64,000 nt of DNA from Apoderus coryli (GCA_911728435.2 OU452200.1:35417715-35481714); one strand, 5' to 3'; positions 32,650 through 44,729 are shown, numbered from the stretch's first letter. A program made the numbers and translations. Notes: generated by a model from the letters alone, not told the origin.

Positions 32650-33290
32650 ATAATGGTTGAAGGACAGCTCCCCAAAAATTAGTTCTAAAGTTTCTTAATA
32701 CAATCGCGAAGATATCTATACTTTTTTATTTTGGTTGTTAGTGGAGTCGGCTATAATTTTCCGTTGCTTATGTGTTGCATCCACATTTATTATTACTACT
32801 TTGCATATATTTCCAAATTTAAGTTAGGTCAATTTTTTGATATTTCAAAATGTATCTTTATACAATTTAAATCAACAAATAATCTTAATTTTTATATACA
32901 TTTGCACTCTGCTTAATATTTCATGTTTTTGTTCATTAAATAAAATAATAAAATAAATTTTCATGTCTATGATGGACTTTAGAATAAACTTTTAGAACGT
33001 AGCTATTGGTCAGAAATTCGAGCGACGGTGCCGCTTCTTTATATTTTTGTTAATTATTGTTGTCTCGTGCACTGCCGTTAAATAAATTGCTCTTTTACGT
33101 TCTTAATTAATTTTCATACTATAATTTAATTCACCAGCAAGTTTGAAGTGTGAAATGTTATGACATTTGTATTATTACGTTTGAGATTTGCCCCCATAAT
33201 TCTCGAGAAAATTGCGTTTAAAATTTCACCAGTTAGATAGTTGGAACATATAACTAGTTAGAATATAATAAAGTAATTTGATAAAGGGTT
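32650..33290. other. No gene recognised
   Basis: AT-rich sequence with no coding or repeat signal that I can support. Confidence 0.4.
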
Positions 33291-33299
33291 TTTGGTGTC

Positions 33300-33338
33300 G
33301 CCTGCGGAAGGTTCTGGGTTCGAATCCCAGTCCTGGCA
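33300..33338 (+). other. tRNA-like 3' half (T arm, B box), probably SINE-derived
   Basis: CTGGG-TTCGAAT-CCCAG (33314-33330) forms a perfect T arm containing a consensus B box GGTTCGAATCC (33317-33327). It is followed by TCCTGGCA, which looks like a 3' acceptor strand plus discriminator base. Upstream I find no matching 5' acceptor strand, D arm or A box, so it is not a complete tRNA gene. A truncated tRNA-derived SINE head is the best reading. Confidence 0.5.
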
Positions 33339-33881
33339 ATATTTTTATTTCTAATTTTCGGATAAAGTACTTAGTTTGTTACGTGAGTTTATTGGAAATA
33401 ATAAAAATAATAGAATAATTAGAAAGTGCCGACTAATTTATTTAGTTGAGTAACATTAAAATACTACAAATTATTAATTTGTTGTATTTTTTAAGCATGC
33501 TTCCCTTCATTTCATAGAAGCTATTATCACAATTTCCTTTGACAGTGGAGATTTTTTTTTTAGTAAATGAGTACACTATTTGTGTGGCCATGCCCTGTAC
33601 TTGGGCCTTAGATTTTCATTTTTCTAGAGTTAACAAAATATATTTGGCAATCACATTTCCAACAAAATAACTCTAGGTACCTATCTAAAATATACGCTGT
33701 CAGCAACAGTGTGGAAAACTCCCAACTTCTTTTATATCCTATTTGTTGTAGGAAAGTAGATTTTTTGTTACGTTACATTCTTACATATTATGAACATACC
33801 TATACCATGTGTCTGTCTGTGTGTGACGATTTTGTGGTGAAAACGATTTTCAGTAGCATCCTGATATCAGGAAGGAATATA

Positions 33882-34387
33882 CAGTGTGTACATAAAGTAA
33901 GGATTAAATTTGTTTTTTCAAAAAAGAAAAGGTTTTCCGAAAAAATCCTCAGACATGTCAATTGTTGTTTCGTAATGCACATCTTTTGACGTGTTAGCCG
34001 CATCTCATAGCTGCATTGAATATGACGTCATCAATATTTTTTCGAAAAAAACAACCCATATTTTTAGCAGTGCGAAATGAAAGAGCAGAATTTTCAACAA
34101 ACAGCAAAACCAAAAATTCGGCATGTTACATCAAGAAATTTTTTAGTAAATTAATGTTTAAATTGTATTTTGTTTATTAAGATCTCCTGATCTCAATGAA
34201 TGTAATAATATTTCTCAAAAAACTATCACTCAGGTCTAGGATATTGTCAGACTCAGGACGGGCTTCAGTTTGAACACGTAATTAATAAGTTTGTTAAATG
34301 AACTGAATAATAAAATTTCAACATTAATTCCGGAAACTTTTTCTTTTTTGAAAAACCAAATTTAATCTTTACTTTATGTACACACTG
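33882..34387. mobile_element. mariner-type MITE, ~60-bp TIRs
   Basis: CAGTGTGTACATAAAGTAAG (33882-) is matched by its reverse complement ending at 34387. Similarity continues for about 60 bases, with a few mismatches. TA flanks both ends (33880-33881 and 34388-34389). The 506-base element has no transposase frame. Confidence 0.85.
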
Positions 34388-34566
34388 TATAATATTGAAA
34401 TTTCTAGCATAAAATATGCCGAAAACATTGATATACGTTTCCTGCAATATCGGTGTGACGTACATATAGAATAGCATTTCGATTCCTAATGCTAATGCAT
34501 TTTGAAAACGTTTTGAAGACACTACCTATTACACAGGTAGGAATAAGCAAATATATAATAATTATT

Positions 34567-35760
34567 ATACAGGGTGCGGCATCATAACGCTCTTTGAAAT
34601 GCGCGCTATTTAGACTGTAAAGATCGAACTGGGGGGAGACTGCTCTTATTCGGTAGACGTGCATCTAAAGTTTTGTTCCCCATCCTTTCAGGCTCCACGA
34701 TGCGTTGTAACAGTGAGCAACGTGCATTTACCGGCGAGGGGTACTTTTCGAATGGACGTTCTGTGATCGCAAATCAATGTGCCTTTCGAAATCGATTCAG
34801 GGTCTGTGCCAGATCGGAAATCAATAGTCACATGGATATTTACATTCAGACAAAGCACGAGTGTGACGAGACGAAGAAATTGGAGTCCCTCAGCCCATTA
34901 GAACACCTGAAAACATTGAAGCTGTGAGAGCCTCAATATTGCGATCCCCACGGCGTTCTGCCTGCAAACATGCATTTGTCCTAAGACTTTCCGCTCGTTC
35001 AGTGAGGCGAATTCTCCATGATGATGTTCATTACCATCCGTACAAGTTAGCGATTGTTCAAGAACTCTCCCATTTCTCGAAAACGTTCCTGAGGACGCAA
35101 TTGTTTTTTTAGTGATGAGGCCCATTTCCACGTGAGTGGATACGTCAACAAACAAAATACTAGGCCGACATCAACCCCCGCGAATTGCATTAAAGGCCCC
35201 TGCACTCACCTAAAGTCACAGTGCGCTGAGCAAATTTCTTCGGCTGGGGAATTGATTCCTGGTTTTTTGAAGAAAATGAGGAAACAGTGACAGTGAATTC
35301 TAACCGATATGTAAACATGTTGGAAGATTTTTTTTTCCTCGACTTAACAAATTGGATTTCGGGGTCGATTGGTTTCAACAAGACGGCGCCACGGCTCACA
35401 CTTCAAGTGTAGCAATGGCTGTTTTCAGGGAACAGTTTCGGGGGCGCCTAATCTCAATCAGCGGTGATTTGGATTGGCCAGCTCGTTCCTCCGATTTGAC
35501 CCCTTGCGATTTTTTTTATGGGGATTTTTGAAATCCCGTGTTTATATCAATCGTCCAAGAACGCCAGAGGATCTCAAAGTCAACATCCGGGCCGAAATGG
35601 TCAACATACCAGCTGCCATGCTGGAAAGGGTTACAGAATACTAATAATCGCTTAACCGCAATGCAGTCATTAACATCGTTCAGACGAAAACAATTTCCAG
35701 TTGCTACAAATGTTGTGTGCTTATTGAGAAGCCACAAAACTTAATTACTGGTATCGTAAC
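34567..35760 (+). pseudogene. mariner-type transposon, near full-length transposase relic
   Basis: TTATACAGGGTGCGGCATCA at about 34565 is a typical left end. Decayed coding follows on the plus strand: a helix-turn-helix region (RAFTGEGYFSNGRSV), PENIEAVRASILRSPRRSAC and SARSVRRILHDDVHYHPYKL. Then come the three catalytic blocks: SDEAHFHVSG (about 35115, first Asp), WFQQDGATAHT (about 35370, second Asp) and WPARSSDLTPCDFF (about 35475, third Asp). Several frameshifts and stops separate the blocks. The tail MQSLTSFRRK is recognisable. I do not find the right TIR. The closest family look is the cut-and-paste Tc1/mariner group common in ants and beetles. It is inactive. Confidence 0.85.
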
Positions 35761-36130
35761 CTTCCCGTCGGCTATTCAAAATGTGCTCCTATTAATCTTG
35801 TCAAAACTTATTCAGTATAATTTTATTATACAGACCAACTTAGAACGTTCTATATCAAAATCGTGAGTTCGGTCAAGTATTTCTTTGTATTTAGTAGTAG
35901 GCGGGTAGGTATAGTGTTTTCTATGGACAAAAATGGTATTTTTACTTTTGGATTAGGCGAGATTACCAACAAAAAGAAAAGTTATATGCGAGCTCACAAT
36001 AACCATTTACCTAACTGAAAAGAGGGCGTTGTTAATGCCGCGGAATTGTGGCGATGGAAGTTAGTGGTCAGGCCACCACTCTGCGTCACTTGTTGAAAAA
36101 ATCTAAATAATTATACAACCATATTTAAAA

Positions 36131-36436
36131 ATGCATGATTATTTTGGCATGACAAAGATCACCGCAAAAACAACAGGACTTCAAGCAATAGCAAAAAACG
36201 CACACCACCACTCAAGTTCCCACCAGTCAGCTGAAAACGCATGGTTACAATCTTTTGGAACTGATAGAGCTGCTTCCATGACTGAAAAACACTATATACG
36301 CTACAATTTTGCGAACATGCTGCAGTACCCAAAACTCGTGGGGGCTGCTCTGCACAAGGGGGGCTACGATATTATAAATCATCTACTACTAAAAAATAGT
36401 AAAAAAAGTGAAGCATCCCCTACTTTGGGTAATTAA
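36131..36436 (+). CDS. Unrecognised 101-codon open frame
   Basis: The frame starts MHDYFGMTKITAKTTGLQAI and has His/Ser-rich and Asn/Lys-rich parts. No signal peptide, membrane segment or known motif is visible, and no splice sites are obvious. It may be an old transposon gag-like piece or chance. A hammerhead motif begins about 75 bases downstream. Confidence 0.15.
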   Translation: MHDYFGMTKITAKTTGLQAIAKNAHHHSSSHQSAENAWLQSFGTDRAASMTEKHYIRYNFANMLQYPKLVGAALHKGGYDIINHLLLKNSKKSEASPTLGN

Positions 36437-36509
36437 AAAATAAATATTTGAGAGAGAGATGAGAATATCAATCAATTCTCGTGCTAGTATAAGCTCTTTG
36501 TAAATGTTG

Positions 36510-36602
36510 AAAATTTGGGTCACACTGCCTGCCGATCACCACTGATGAGTCGTGGATCGACCAAACGGCCGTCTGGTGAAAGCATGGTAGTGTGAAACAA
36601 AT
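36510..36602 (+). ncRNA. Canonical-geometry hammerhead ribozyme motif with one core mutation
   Basis: The motif reads stem I CACCA (36537-36541), CTGATGA (36542-36548), stem II GTCG-TGGAT-CGAC (36549-36561), then CAAA (36562-36565) in place of GAAA. It continues with self-complementary stem III CGGCCG (36566-36571), cleavage site GTC (36571-36573), and stem I TGGTG (36574-36578). Stem I extends outward: AAATTTGGGTCACACTGCC at about 36510 pairs with GGTAGTGTGAAACAAATTT ending near 36602. Unlike the other motifs in this window there is no extra base before stem II. The single core defect (G12 to C) predicts loss of cleavage. Confidence 0.8.
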
Positions 36603-36839
36603 TTCCAACATAACTTAAAGTCTTGTTGCTTTATGTAACAAGCAATTCTTAAATAAATATTTGTTCCTTTCTATATAAATCTTACCCCAGTTCGAGGTCA
36701 GACTAAGATTATTATTTTCGGCACAGAAAATAGGGATGTGTATACGAAACCAATTAACATTCACGTACCTACCACAAGCAAAATCAAATTTAGATAAACC
36801 TAAACTATGGTAGTTTACGTCCAACACACACACAAATTA

Positions 36840-36945
36840 ACGTTTGAAGGTTTATTTATTGCTCGCTTCTCCTCCCGCCCTAATTCAACTTCCTCAAGGG
36901 ATTGAAACGGCAAAGCGGCGGCGGCGGGCCATTCCCCAACGTTAA
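36840..36945. other. GC-rich patch
   Basis: A local GC-rich stretch (CGGCAAAGCGGCGGCGGCGG at about 36910) stands out in an AT-rich setting. It could be a decayed exon or promoter, but no frame or motif supports a gene. Confidence 0.3.
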
Positions 36946-37259
36946 TGCAATATAATAGAATAGTATAATATAGTGAAAGAGAATAGATAGAAGACCATTT
37001 TCACATGTCACTAAAACTTCTCTTTGCACACTCAATAATCATAATAATAGGTATACGTTGTAGGTACAAGTTATAGAATTGTGATTGTTCGTATTTTCTA
37101 TTGTGTAATATGACATGATCTGTCGTAGCATTCTGTGTCTTTACTGGTAACGTAGATAAATAATATCCAATTCTTGAAAACGACAAATAAATATTAGGTA
37201 GGTACCTATGGGGATAATATCCGAATCGGATAACAAAAGATAAAAATGCCAATCATTTT

Positions 37260-37640
37260 GGAAATCAACGATCAGGACTCAATTCCACTATTTGAGCGTT
37301 CAAATAGTCCACTATTTGACGAAATGTGTGTGCACTCACATGGCCTTGATGAAGAATGATTTGTTTTGAACTGTTTCGCTCGCAAATTAATTTTATTAGA
37401 TTAGACTCATCTTGAGACCCTTACAGTTGAACTGTTCGTATAAACGTCTTTTAAAGCATCACCATTGTATTTTTAAGCATTTCTTTGCACGGATTGAAGC
37501 TTTTGTCAAATTGTGTGGGATCTAACGCTAAATGTTCATGTAATATTTTCTGTATGATGGTAGAACTCTCCATCTCTCTCGTCTCAATAACAAAGAATGG
37601 GACTTCATCTCTATGCCATCAGTAATGAACCATAAAACCT
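37260..37640 (-). pseudogene. mariner transposase relic
   Basis: On the minus strand, SSTIIQKILHEHLALDP is followed after frame breaks by SKQIILHQGHVSAHTFRQIV and DYLNAQIVELS. This is a decayed copy of the mariner block IILHHDNASAHTSxQTxxFL. The catalytic Asp of HHDN is lost. It differs in sequence from the other mariner relics in the window. Confidence 0.6.
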
Positions 37641-38349
37641 ACTAAACGCTTACGAGCTGAAGGGAAAAATTAAAAATCTTAAGACCGAATTAAATTTGTA
37701 ATCACATTTTTTTTAATTGGAAACTGATACAGGGTTGGGTTATAAGTTATAAGGGGAGTTTCAGAGGGGGGAAAATTGAAATTAGGTATATCCTTAGAGC
37801 GCAAATAAATAAATTTCTGCACAGGTAAGATTAATAACGTAAATTTACATATCGAACTGATTCAAATGCCTTTTCACTAGTCGTTTAGGTAGGTACTTCA
37901 AAAATATAATAACAAACTGATGTCTCCCTTTGTTACCAATCACAATATAGCGTGAACCGTTTACTAGCTATGAAAACACGTTCCTAACTTTGTGTGAAGG
38001 GGTTACGAACGAAACTGGAGCTAACACATCTGGAACGAAATACTCATATGGTAAATACGGCGTGTATTTATCTATGTTGCAGAATTTGAAACTCCGATAT
38101 TAATAAATTCATTGAGATGGTATGGAACAAGGCAAAATGAACACACATATTTAGTAATATGCCTGCCTGTAGCTTCGTTGTAGTTTGAATTGAAACAATA
38201 ATTAACATGTGTTTCCAATATGTCAGAGCTTTTGCGAAATTACATTAGGTTTTGATATCAGGATGTGTTGACATCTACAGGGTTAGTTACGACGACGGAT
38301 GCCACGGAGTTTTATCACAAAACTAGATATACTTTCTGATGTTTCTTGC

Positions 38350-38880
38350 AGGGACATTGGGACTATATTTTTAAATGAGGCGATTAGAGGAATTTCAAAG
38401 GTTAACAAATTTAAAAAAGAAAGTAGAAATTGGATATTTTCATTACCAAGATCATGTATTGTGTATTGTGCCTGATTGCTAATGTTTTCTTCTGTTGGTT
38501 TGTAATATTATCATTGTATATTTAAGGTATTGTAATTATTTATAATGTGTATTCTTGTATGGTAGCTGTTGTTTTTATAGAGGTGTTTAATTAATGTGAA
38601 AAGGGCCCTAGTTAGTTATTTGATCGATTTAAAATTGTAAATTTCTGCTATGTTATATTTGCAAATTAGGTTAAGTGTTTGCTAAACTTCGCCTTGTTAT
38701 TTGCGTATTGGGTGATGTTGATATCTATATATGTTTTGTTTTTGTTGTAGTATTTTTGTTTTTTTTTTTGTGAGTGATAATTTGTTTTGTTAAATCCTTA
38801 TGAAAACAATTTCTTAAGTATATTTCATGTATTGGTTTTTCTTTTGCAAATAAACTATTATTATTAATAATAATAATATT
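38350..38880 (+). pseudogene. LINE 3' end and 3' UTR, plus strand
   Basis: T-rich, stop-rich sequence with the composition of the other LINE 3' UTRs here ends in GCAAATAAACTATTATTATT. A terminal AAATAAA and (ATT)n tail mark the end of a plus-strand LINE. Almost no coding part is visible. The tail directly meets the (TAA)n tail of the minus-strand LINE at 38866-40085. Confidence 0.45.
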
Positions 38881-40085
38881 TTTTATTGTTGTTACAGACC
38901 CAATTACAAGACAATATAACTAAATAATCCTACAAAACAAAATACGCACACACATCAGATGGCCAGATTTTGCAGGAAACGAGACAATTGAGCGCAGGCA
39001 GGCTCATTGAAATAGCTAATTTCTTGACTAAATCCTTCTATGTTACATATTTGGCATGCTCGAAGTAGTGGTGCATTGGATTCATAATTAGTACGAAAAA
39101 CAGGAACGTGAAATAGTCTGCTACTTCTTGCAGAGGGGCGCGGTATGTTAAAATTTAACGATCGGAGTAGATTTGAACAGTCCACCAAGCTATTTATAAT
39201 CTTAAACAGAAAGAGTTGTCCAGCATACACTCTGCGAGCAGCCAGCGAAACCATTTGAAAGCGATCGACCAGTGCTCTATGATCGAATCCTCTACATGGG
39301 AATCTACCGTCAATTTTAAACGCTAAATATTTAAGGAATTTGCGCTGTATGTATTCAATGTGTCCTGCATGAGATTGGTAAATGGGAGACCATATTATAG
39401 ATGCGTACTCAAGCTTAGATCTTACCAGAGCACAATACAAATTGGTTACACATTCAATATCACTAAAATCTTTGGTAACACGAAACAAAAAGCTAAGCAT
39501 GCGTAGTGCATCTCGGGTAATACTTTGAATATGATAATTAAATGACAATTCAGTGTCGACGTAAACTCCAAGATCCCTGACAACATCACAAGACTCCAGC
39601 GTAGTGTCACTCAGCTGATAGCGATATTCAAAAACAGTTTGCGATTTCGAAAATATCACAAACTTACATTTATTAATATTTAAAGGCAATTTATTATAGT
39701 TACACCAATCTTCAAGCTTAGATAAGTCGCGCTGCAACAATACGCAATCCGAAGTGTCTCGAATAACACGATACAACTTCAGATCGTCTGCAAACATCAA
39801 ATGGTTGCTTGTAAGTTCCTGGGATATTTCATTAATGAAAATTGAAAATATTAATGGTGCGAAAGAGCTGCCCTGAGGCGCTCCACTGATGGGTGTGAAA
39901 GTCTCCGATTTACGACCATTGTATTCGACATAGTGTTGTCGATCAGACAAGTAGGAGGCAAAAAACATTAAAAAATCCTCATGAAAACCCAACTTCGACA
40001 TTTTCCGTAGGACAAGCGAATGATACAGCTTATCGAAAGCCTTCGAAAAATCTATATAAATCGCATGGATCCGCAGACCCTCCCC
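38866..40085 (-). pseudogene. 5'-truncated LINE, open 348-codon reverse transcriptase frame
   Basis: On the minus strand the frame runs on from about 40085 (IYIDFSKAFDKLYH) through 40001-38955. It contains SGAPQGSSFAPLIFSIFINE and the catalytic block as MFADDLKLY (F in place of the usual Y, both Asp kept). The post-RT region (LEYASIIWSPIYQ, PCRGFDHRALVDRF) runs to a natural stop. The 3' tail is the TAATAATAATAAT stretch at about 38863-38879. Endonuclease, ORF1 and the first third of the reverse transcriptase are missing. The remaining frame has no stop, so it is a fairly recent insertion. Its sequence is unlike the other LINEs in the window, so it is a separate family. Confidence 0.85.
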
Positions 40086-40089
40086 GAGG

Positions 40090-40860
40090 GTATATTAAAT
40101 AATCTCAAAGTTGCTTCATAAAATAGTGGTTTTTTAAAAATTGAATGTGTTATATTTTGAATATCTGTCAAAACTATATTCCCGCACCACAAGGAAAGTA
40201 TTGTGAACGCTCTAAAAAAAAATTGAGACAAAGAAGACGGATATAACCATTTTGAAGTTCCCTGAGACCATTTTCAGATGGAAGCCTCTCTGTCTTCCAC
40301 GACAGCGCCTAAACACTTTAATCAAATGACAATTTTTATTAATCCTGAAGCGTGTAGGTACAAAAAATTATTATTAAGCAAATGAAAAAATTCAGGTGAA
40401 AATAAATTGACTACCTAAACATTTTGGTTCGCAAAGACATGATAACGACGCACCTCTGCTCGGGATTAAAAATGGCTTTTGCTCTATCAATGTTGACACA
40501 GTTTAACGTTTCCCTCCTTGAGGCTATGGGTTATTGAAACTACAAGCTTCTTGCTTGTTTGTATGAAACGCGCTTGTCTGATACTCGCTTTCCAATTGCT
40601 TCCGATGACAAATGACTGTTGGCTCGTTTTCAATGCAAGTGATATTATACGACAAGTGTAGCTTTTGATTGAAAAGCTCGAAGTGAAAGAGTCACAATGG
40701 AAAATATTGTCCTTTAATAGCAGTATGTTGAAATTAAAATACGAATAAAAAATTCCTTGTGTCATATTAGCAAAGGATCTTGATTAAGTTTTATTTTTGT
40801 TTAGTCCACAGCATATATTCATGTTTTCTTTGCTTTGGGCTTTTTGTTAACTTTATAATA
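40090..40860. other. No gene recognised
   Basis: AT-rich sequence between two minus-strand LINE copies. The open frames seen here lack any recognisable feature. Confidence 0.4.
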
Positions 40861-40861
40861 A

Positions 40862-42500
40862 AATAAATAAATAAATAAATGATTTATTCTGAAATATAGG
40901 TTATTAAATTTGCACAAAAAGCCAGAGATTTGGCAAATGCCATTCTTCCACTCTACCTTAACAATTATGAAAAAAAAGTGTTCCTTAATTTATTATTATT
41001 TCTACGCAACTATAACACAATCAACTAAGCATGATTAAAAAACAACAATCTTAAATGTCGCTTAAAAGCTGCTAACGGTACATCAAGTTGGTCTTGCACT
41101 CTATTTAACAGTGAGGGTGCTACATATGAAAAAGATCCCTCGAATTTAACAGTGGCATGTTGAGGTATGTTAAATGAATCTGTCAGAACATTAACACTGT
41201 GTACAGCTGACCTCCTACTTAACAAATTATACAAATATAAAGGTGTATGACTATTATAAATTTTATGAAGTAAAACTAGGAACATATATTCTAAACGGAA
41301 ATGTATCTTAGGTTCGTGCAACCGTTCCAAAAATGGAGTAATATGTTGTGTGTATGGGACGTCACAAATGACCCTAACACAGGCATTCTGCACCCTCTGT
41401 ATTTTGTGTTTATTGTACTGCATCAAAAAATGATAGTAGACCTGCCAGCAATAATCTATATTTGGATAAATAAGCGCCTTGATCAGCCTCAATTTCGTAG
41501 ACTCATAAAGTAAATTTTTCAAATGATAAAGGCACTTAAGCTTAAAGAAAGAATTCTGATAGACGACATTACAATGATTGCTGAACTTTAAATTATTATC
41601 CATAATCAAACCAAGATTTCGCGACTTCTCTACCCATGCGATATTTTCGTTATTTATAGCAAGATTAAAATTCTGCATGACAAACTTTCTTTGCCTATCG
41701 CTACCGAAGCATAAAGCTACCGATTTCTTAGAGTTTATTCGCAGGCCATTGTCGCTGCACCACTCTGAGAAGCCTCGCAGATCCGAATTCACAGCATACT
41801 CTGCAACCAATAAAATAAAAGGCATATAAAACTGTATATCATCCGTAAACATATGCAGTCTCGAGCAGTTCACGACCGACGTCACATCGAATGTAAAAAT
41901 CAGGAACAAGACTGGGCCCAAAATGCTACCCTGGGGGACTCCACTTTTCGTTACGCCAAACCCCGAATAGTTCGTCTGACGAAGCTTAAATCTTTGTCTC
42001 CTATATGTCAGATAACTTCGAAACCAATCCAGCGAGGCATCATCAAAACCAAGATATTTTAGCTTGCTAATTAGCAGCTTGAAGTTGACCAGATCAAAAG
42101 CCTTGCTTTGATCCAATAAAGCAAGCATTACAAGTTGCGATTTATCCATTGCACTCGCTATGTCATTATAAGATTCCGGACAAGATGTCTTCGGCAATGG
42201 CAGAACATCAGCAGACTTCCATATATCAGGAAAAACATCCCCCCGAAGCGAGTCATTGAAAATATTTTTAACATAAGTAATACAATGAGGCAATACAGTT
42301 ATCAGCATTCTTATATTAATACCATCGACACCATATGACTCAGATTTTATACGCCTCACACCTCAAGAATGTCCTCATCGTCTATATCCCGAAACCGAAA
42401 GACGGCCTCATTACTGAATCGATGTGTATTAAAAAAGTGCAGTTTGTCCGCACTCACCCAAGAATCACCGGCCGCGTTAAGAAAATAATTCTTCATTATG
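40862..42500 (-). pseudogene. CR1/Jockey-group LINE with internal deletion in the reverse transcriptase
   Basis: Minus strand from about 42500: YFLNAAGDSWVSADKLHFFN and EAVFRFRDIDDEDILEV, then a stop, then a 444-codon frame (42359-41025). It has ESYGVDGINIRML, ADVLPLPK, an abrupt join PESYND-IASAMDKSQLV that removes about 60-70 residues, LLDQSKAFDLVNFK, and KSGVPQGSILGPVLF. The catalytic site has become MFTDD (A to T) and the following segment is shortened. The end of ORF2 (SFSYVAPSLLNRVQD) and a tail of (AAAT)n at 40858-40880 complete it. Despite the deletion the frame is open, but the product cannot be a working polymerase. The post-RT region resembles that of the full-length LINE at 27955-32290. 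Confidence 0.88.
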
Positions 42501-42599
42501 TCAGGGACCAGCAAGTTGCGGCAAACCATTCAAAGTCCTTCTCCATGTGGGAACGCCCCAGCGTGAAACATTCCTCCAGAGAGCTCCGGAGGCAATCAT

Positions 42600-42725
42600 G
42601 AAAAACTGCTGCGGGCTAAATCTGGACTATAGGGGAAGTGTTGCAACGTTTAGAAGCCTGCAATTTACGCCGTGTGCACAGGTGCATTGTTACGCAAAAA
42701 TAGCACTCCTTCGGTCAAATTTCTT
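42600..42725 (-). pseudogene. mariner transposase sliver
   Basis: Minus-strand translation gives EGVLFLRNNAPVHTA and, after two stops, FPYSPDL. These are decayed second- and third-Asp motifs of mariner. The HHDN Asp is Asn. Confidence 0.6.
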
Positions 42726-42739
42726 CCTCTTGCCGTACT

Positions 42740-44110
42740 AGGCCAAAACAAATAAAAAAGTTGGCAATGGTTAAAAAAATTGTAGAGGGCCTAGAATGAT
42801 TTGATTTGATTGAAATTTGTGTACAATATGGTGACGATAATGCCATTTTTTGCAAAACACAGTTTTTAGTTTTTCATCAACAAATTGAAAACCCTTGTAG
42901 ATATTTTTAAATTCGTTACAACATATGATTGGGCTCGCGATAGCCCAATTTTATATTTATTATACCAAAATTCTATATCTCTGTTTGCTCCAATATTACC
43001 CGTGAAAACTGTCAGGTTAGGTACCTATCGTTGATTTCTTTGTTTAAAATCCATGTTGATAAATATCAATTTGGTTGGGAACTTTTGGAAAAACATCATA
43101 CGACAAAAATTGGACAGGAGAGACGCATTGCCATTTTCGCTCTCTCTTGTTTCCAATTGTTAGGGTATCATAAAGGACCTGCCAAAACATGTAAATGAAG
43201 CTTTAAAAATTGAAGAAAACTCGAAAATGGTTATGATAAAAGAAGATAATCAGACTCCAATTTGTTGAGAACTTGGTTACCGTAATAACCTGTACCTGTA
43301 CCTGTAGCGAATATAAAACCTAATTTAATTGTTTGTTTTTGAAAAAAAAAATTAAGAACTTAATTTTTGACCAAAGGCTTCAATCTAAAATGACTAATAT
43401 AGAGGAATGGAAGTTTGATAATTACTTTAGAGTTTAGAGCCTGTCTCGTTAGATTTTTTTAGCTCAACCTACTACCTATACTATTAAAAATTGAACAAAA
43501 TCTACATGTGTTGAACCTTTATGTTACATGATGATTAATGATCTTTTGAATGGATAACGTGTTTGCGGATACTCGAAAAATTTTCCCAACGCAAACCGAT
43601 CCATTATCCATCAACACCATCAGGTGTATCACAAACACTAGTGCAGTAATTAGTTTATGAGAGTTGATTTAGATGAATTGAATAATAATATCAATTATTA
43701 CTACACAGTGGCCCATCAAGATGGGGAGTTAAAAATGAAACAGTATTTTAAATTTTTTAATTAGGTACTTCAAACTTTACCAATAGCAATTTGTTTCACA
43801 CTAAAAACAAATATATTGTAGGTATGAAAAAAAAAACTGGAGAAGGCAACCTTATTTAATCCCTAAAATTATTTGAAATATTTTTTTATTAAGTAGTTCA
43901 AATTTGGAAGAGAGTAAACTCCACATATTGGATTTTAGCCAGATCTTCTGGACATAATTTCTGTATAATATCCTACTGAAATCTAAGTTCAGCGGTTTTT
44001 GAAGATTTGTATCAAAACGGGCGTTTTTTGGTATCATAATTTTATTTATTAATGAAGATCAATTTTTTCCCCGATTCCGTAAGATACGTTTTTCTATGAC
44101 TGTCTAACAC
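42740..44110. other. No gene recognised
   Basis: AT-rich sequence with short unsupported frames. CTGTACCTGTACCTGTA at about 43290-43306 is a three-copy 6-base repeat. Confidence 0.4.
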
Positions 44111-44131
44111 ACCTGGAAAACAGGTTGTAAT

Positions 44132-44500
44132 GTATGGGCCCCTAGCCATGTTGGTATAAATGCCAACGAACCTGCAGATTCCGCAGGTCGTAGTGCTTCA
44201 GAACGTACTGAGGTTGACGTCAAATGGTTATGTAAAAGCTATTTCACATCTGAGATTGACAGAGTTTGGCAGGAAGAGTGGAATAATGCCAAAAATAATC
44301 TAAAGTCTATTAAAAGGTCAATCAAACGTTGGAAACCACCAATATACTACCTAACACGATCGGAATGCGTCAAAATACATCGCTTAAGATTGGGTCATAC
44401 GAGAGTAACTCATTCTTACCTCTTTAAAAGACTGAAACCAGCACCCATCTGTACTCAATATAATGTGAGACTGACTGTACCTGTTCCTCTTACAGAAACA
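44132..44500 (+). pseudogene. LINE RNase H C-terminal relic
   Basis: A plus-strand frame reads VWAPSHVGINANEPAD, the last RNase H motif (WVPSHVGIxGNExAD) with the final Asp kept. It then has DRVWQEEWNN, KSIKRSIKRWKPP and IHRLRLGHTRVTHSYLFKR. The last block is the standard 'LRxGHTRLTHxxLm' word of the I/R1-type LINE C-terminus. The zinc-binding cysteines that normally follow are mostly lost (PAPICTQYN). This is a third RNase H family next to those at 19054 and 50931. Confidence 0.8.
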
Positions 44501-44524
44501 AAAGACTGTGGAGTGCAAGATTAG

Positions 44525-44640
44525 TTGCAATAAAAATACCAACGTCACCTCCACAAACTGTTTATTATCTAAAAGTGGAACATGTTTCGGGATATCTCAG
44601 ATCCCATCATCAGCCATCACAAAGCTGCAAAAACATCAAA
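44525..44640 (-). ncRNA. PLE-type hammerhead motif in a flanking-repeat remnant
   Basis: Minus strand: CTGATGA (44613-44607), extra T, stem II GGGAT/ATCCC with a loop (44605-44589), GAAAC, AT, and cleavage triplet GTT. Stem I pairs TGG with CCA. Core bases are intact and GUU is permitted. AACGTCACCTCCACAAAC at 44541-44558 corresponds to the repeat start seen at 26709 and 21400. Confidence 0.7.
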
Positions 44641-44729
44641 CATGCAAACATGAAAATGACCGGTAAACAATATTAAAGTAACAAAACAAGCAAGTGAAAA
44701 CTCACCAAAATAGATGTCAAAACTAACTA

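Noticed and set aside
33300..33338. A tRNA gene
   Set aside because: Only the T arm and a 3' acceptor-like strand are present. No 5' acceptor strand, D arm or A box could be paired.
41301..42741. Plus-strand open frames opposite the LINE at 40862-42500 and the mariner sliver
   Set aside because: They are mirror frames of recognised minus-strand transposon code.
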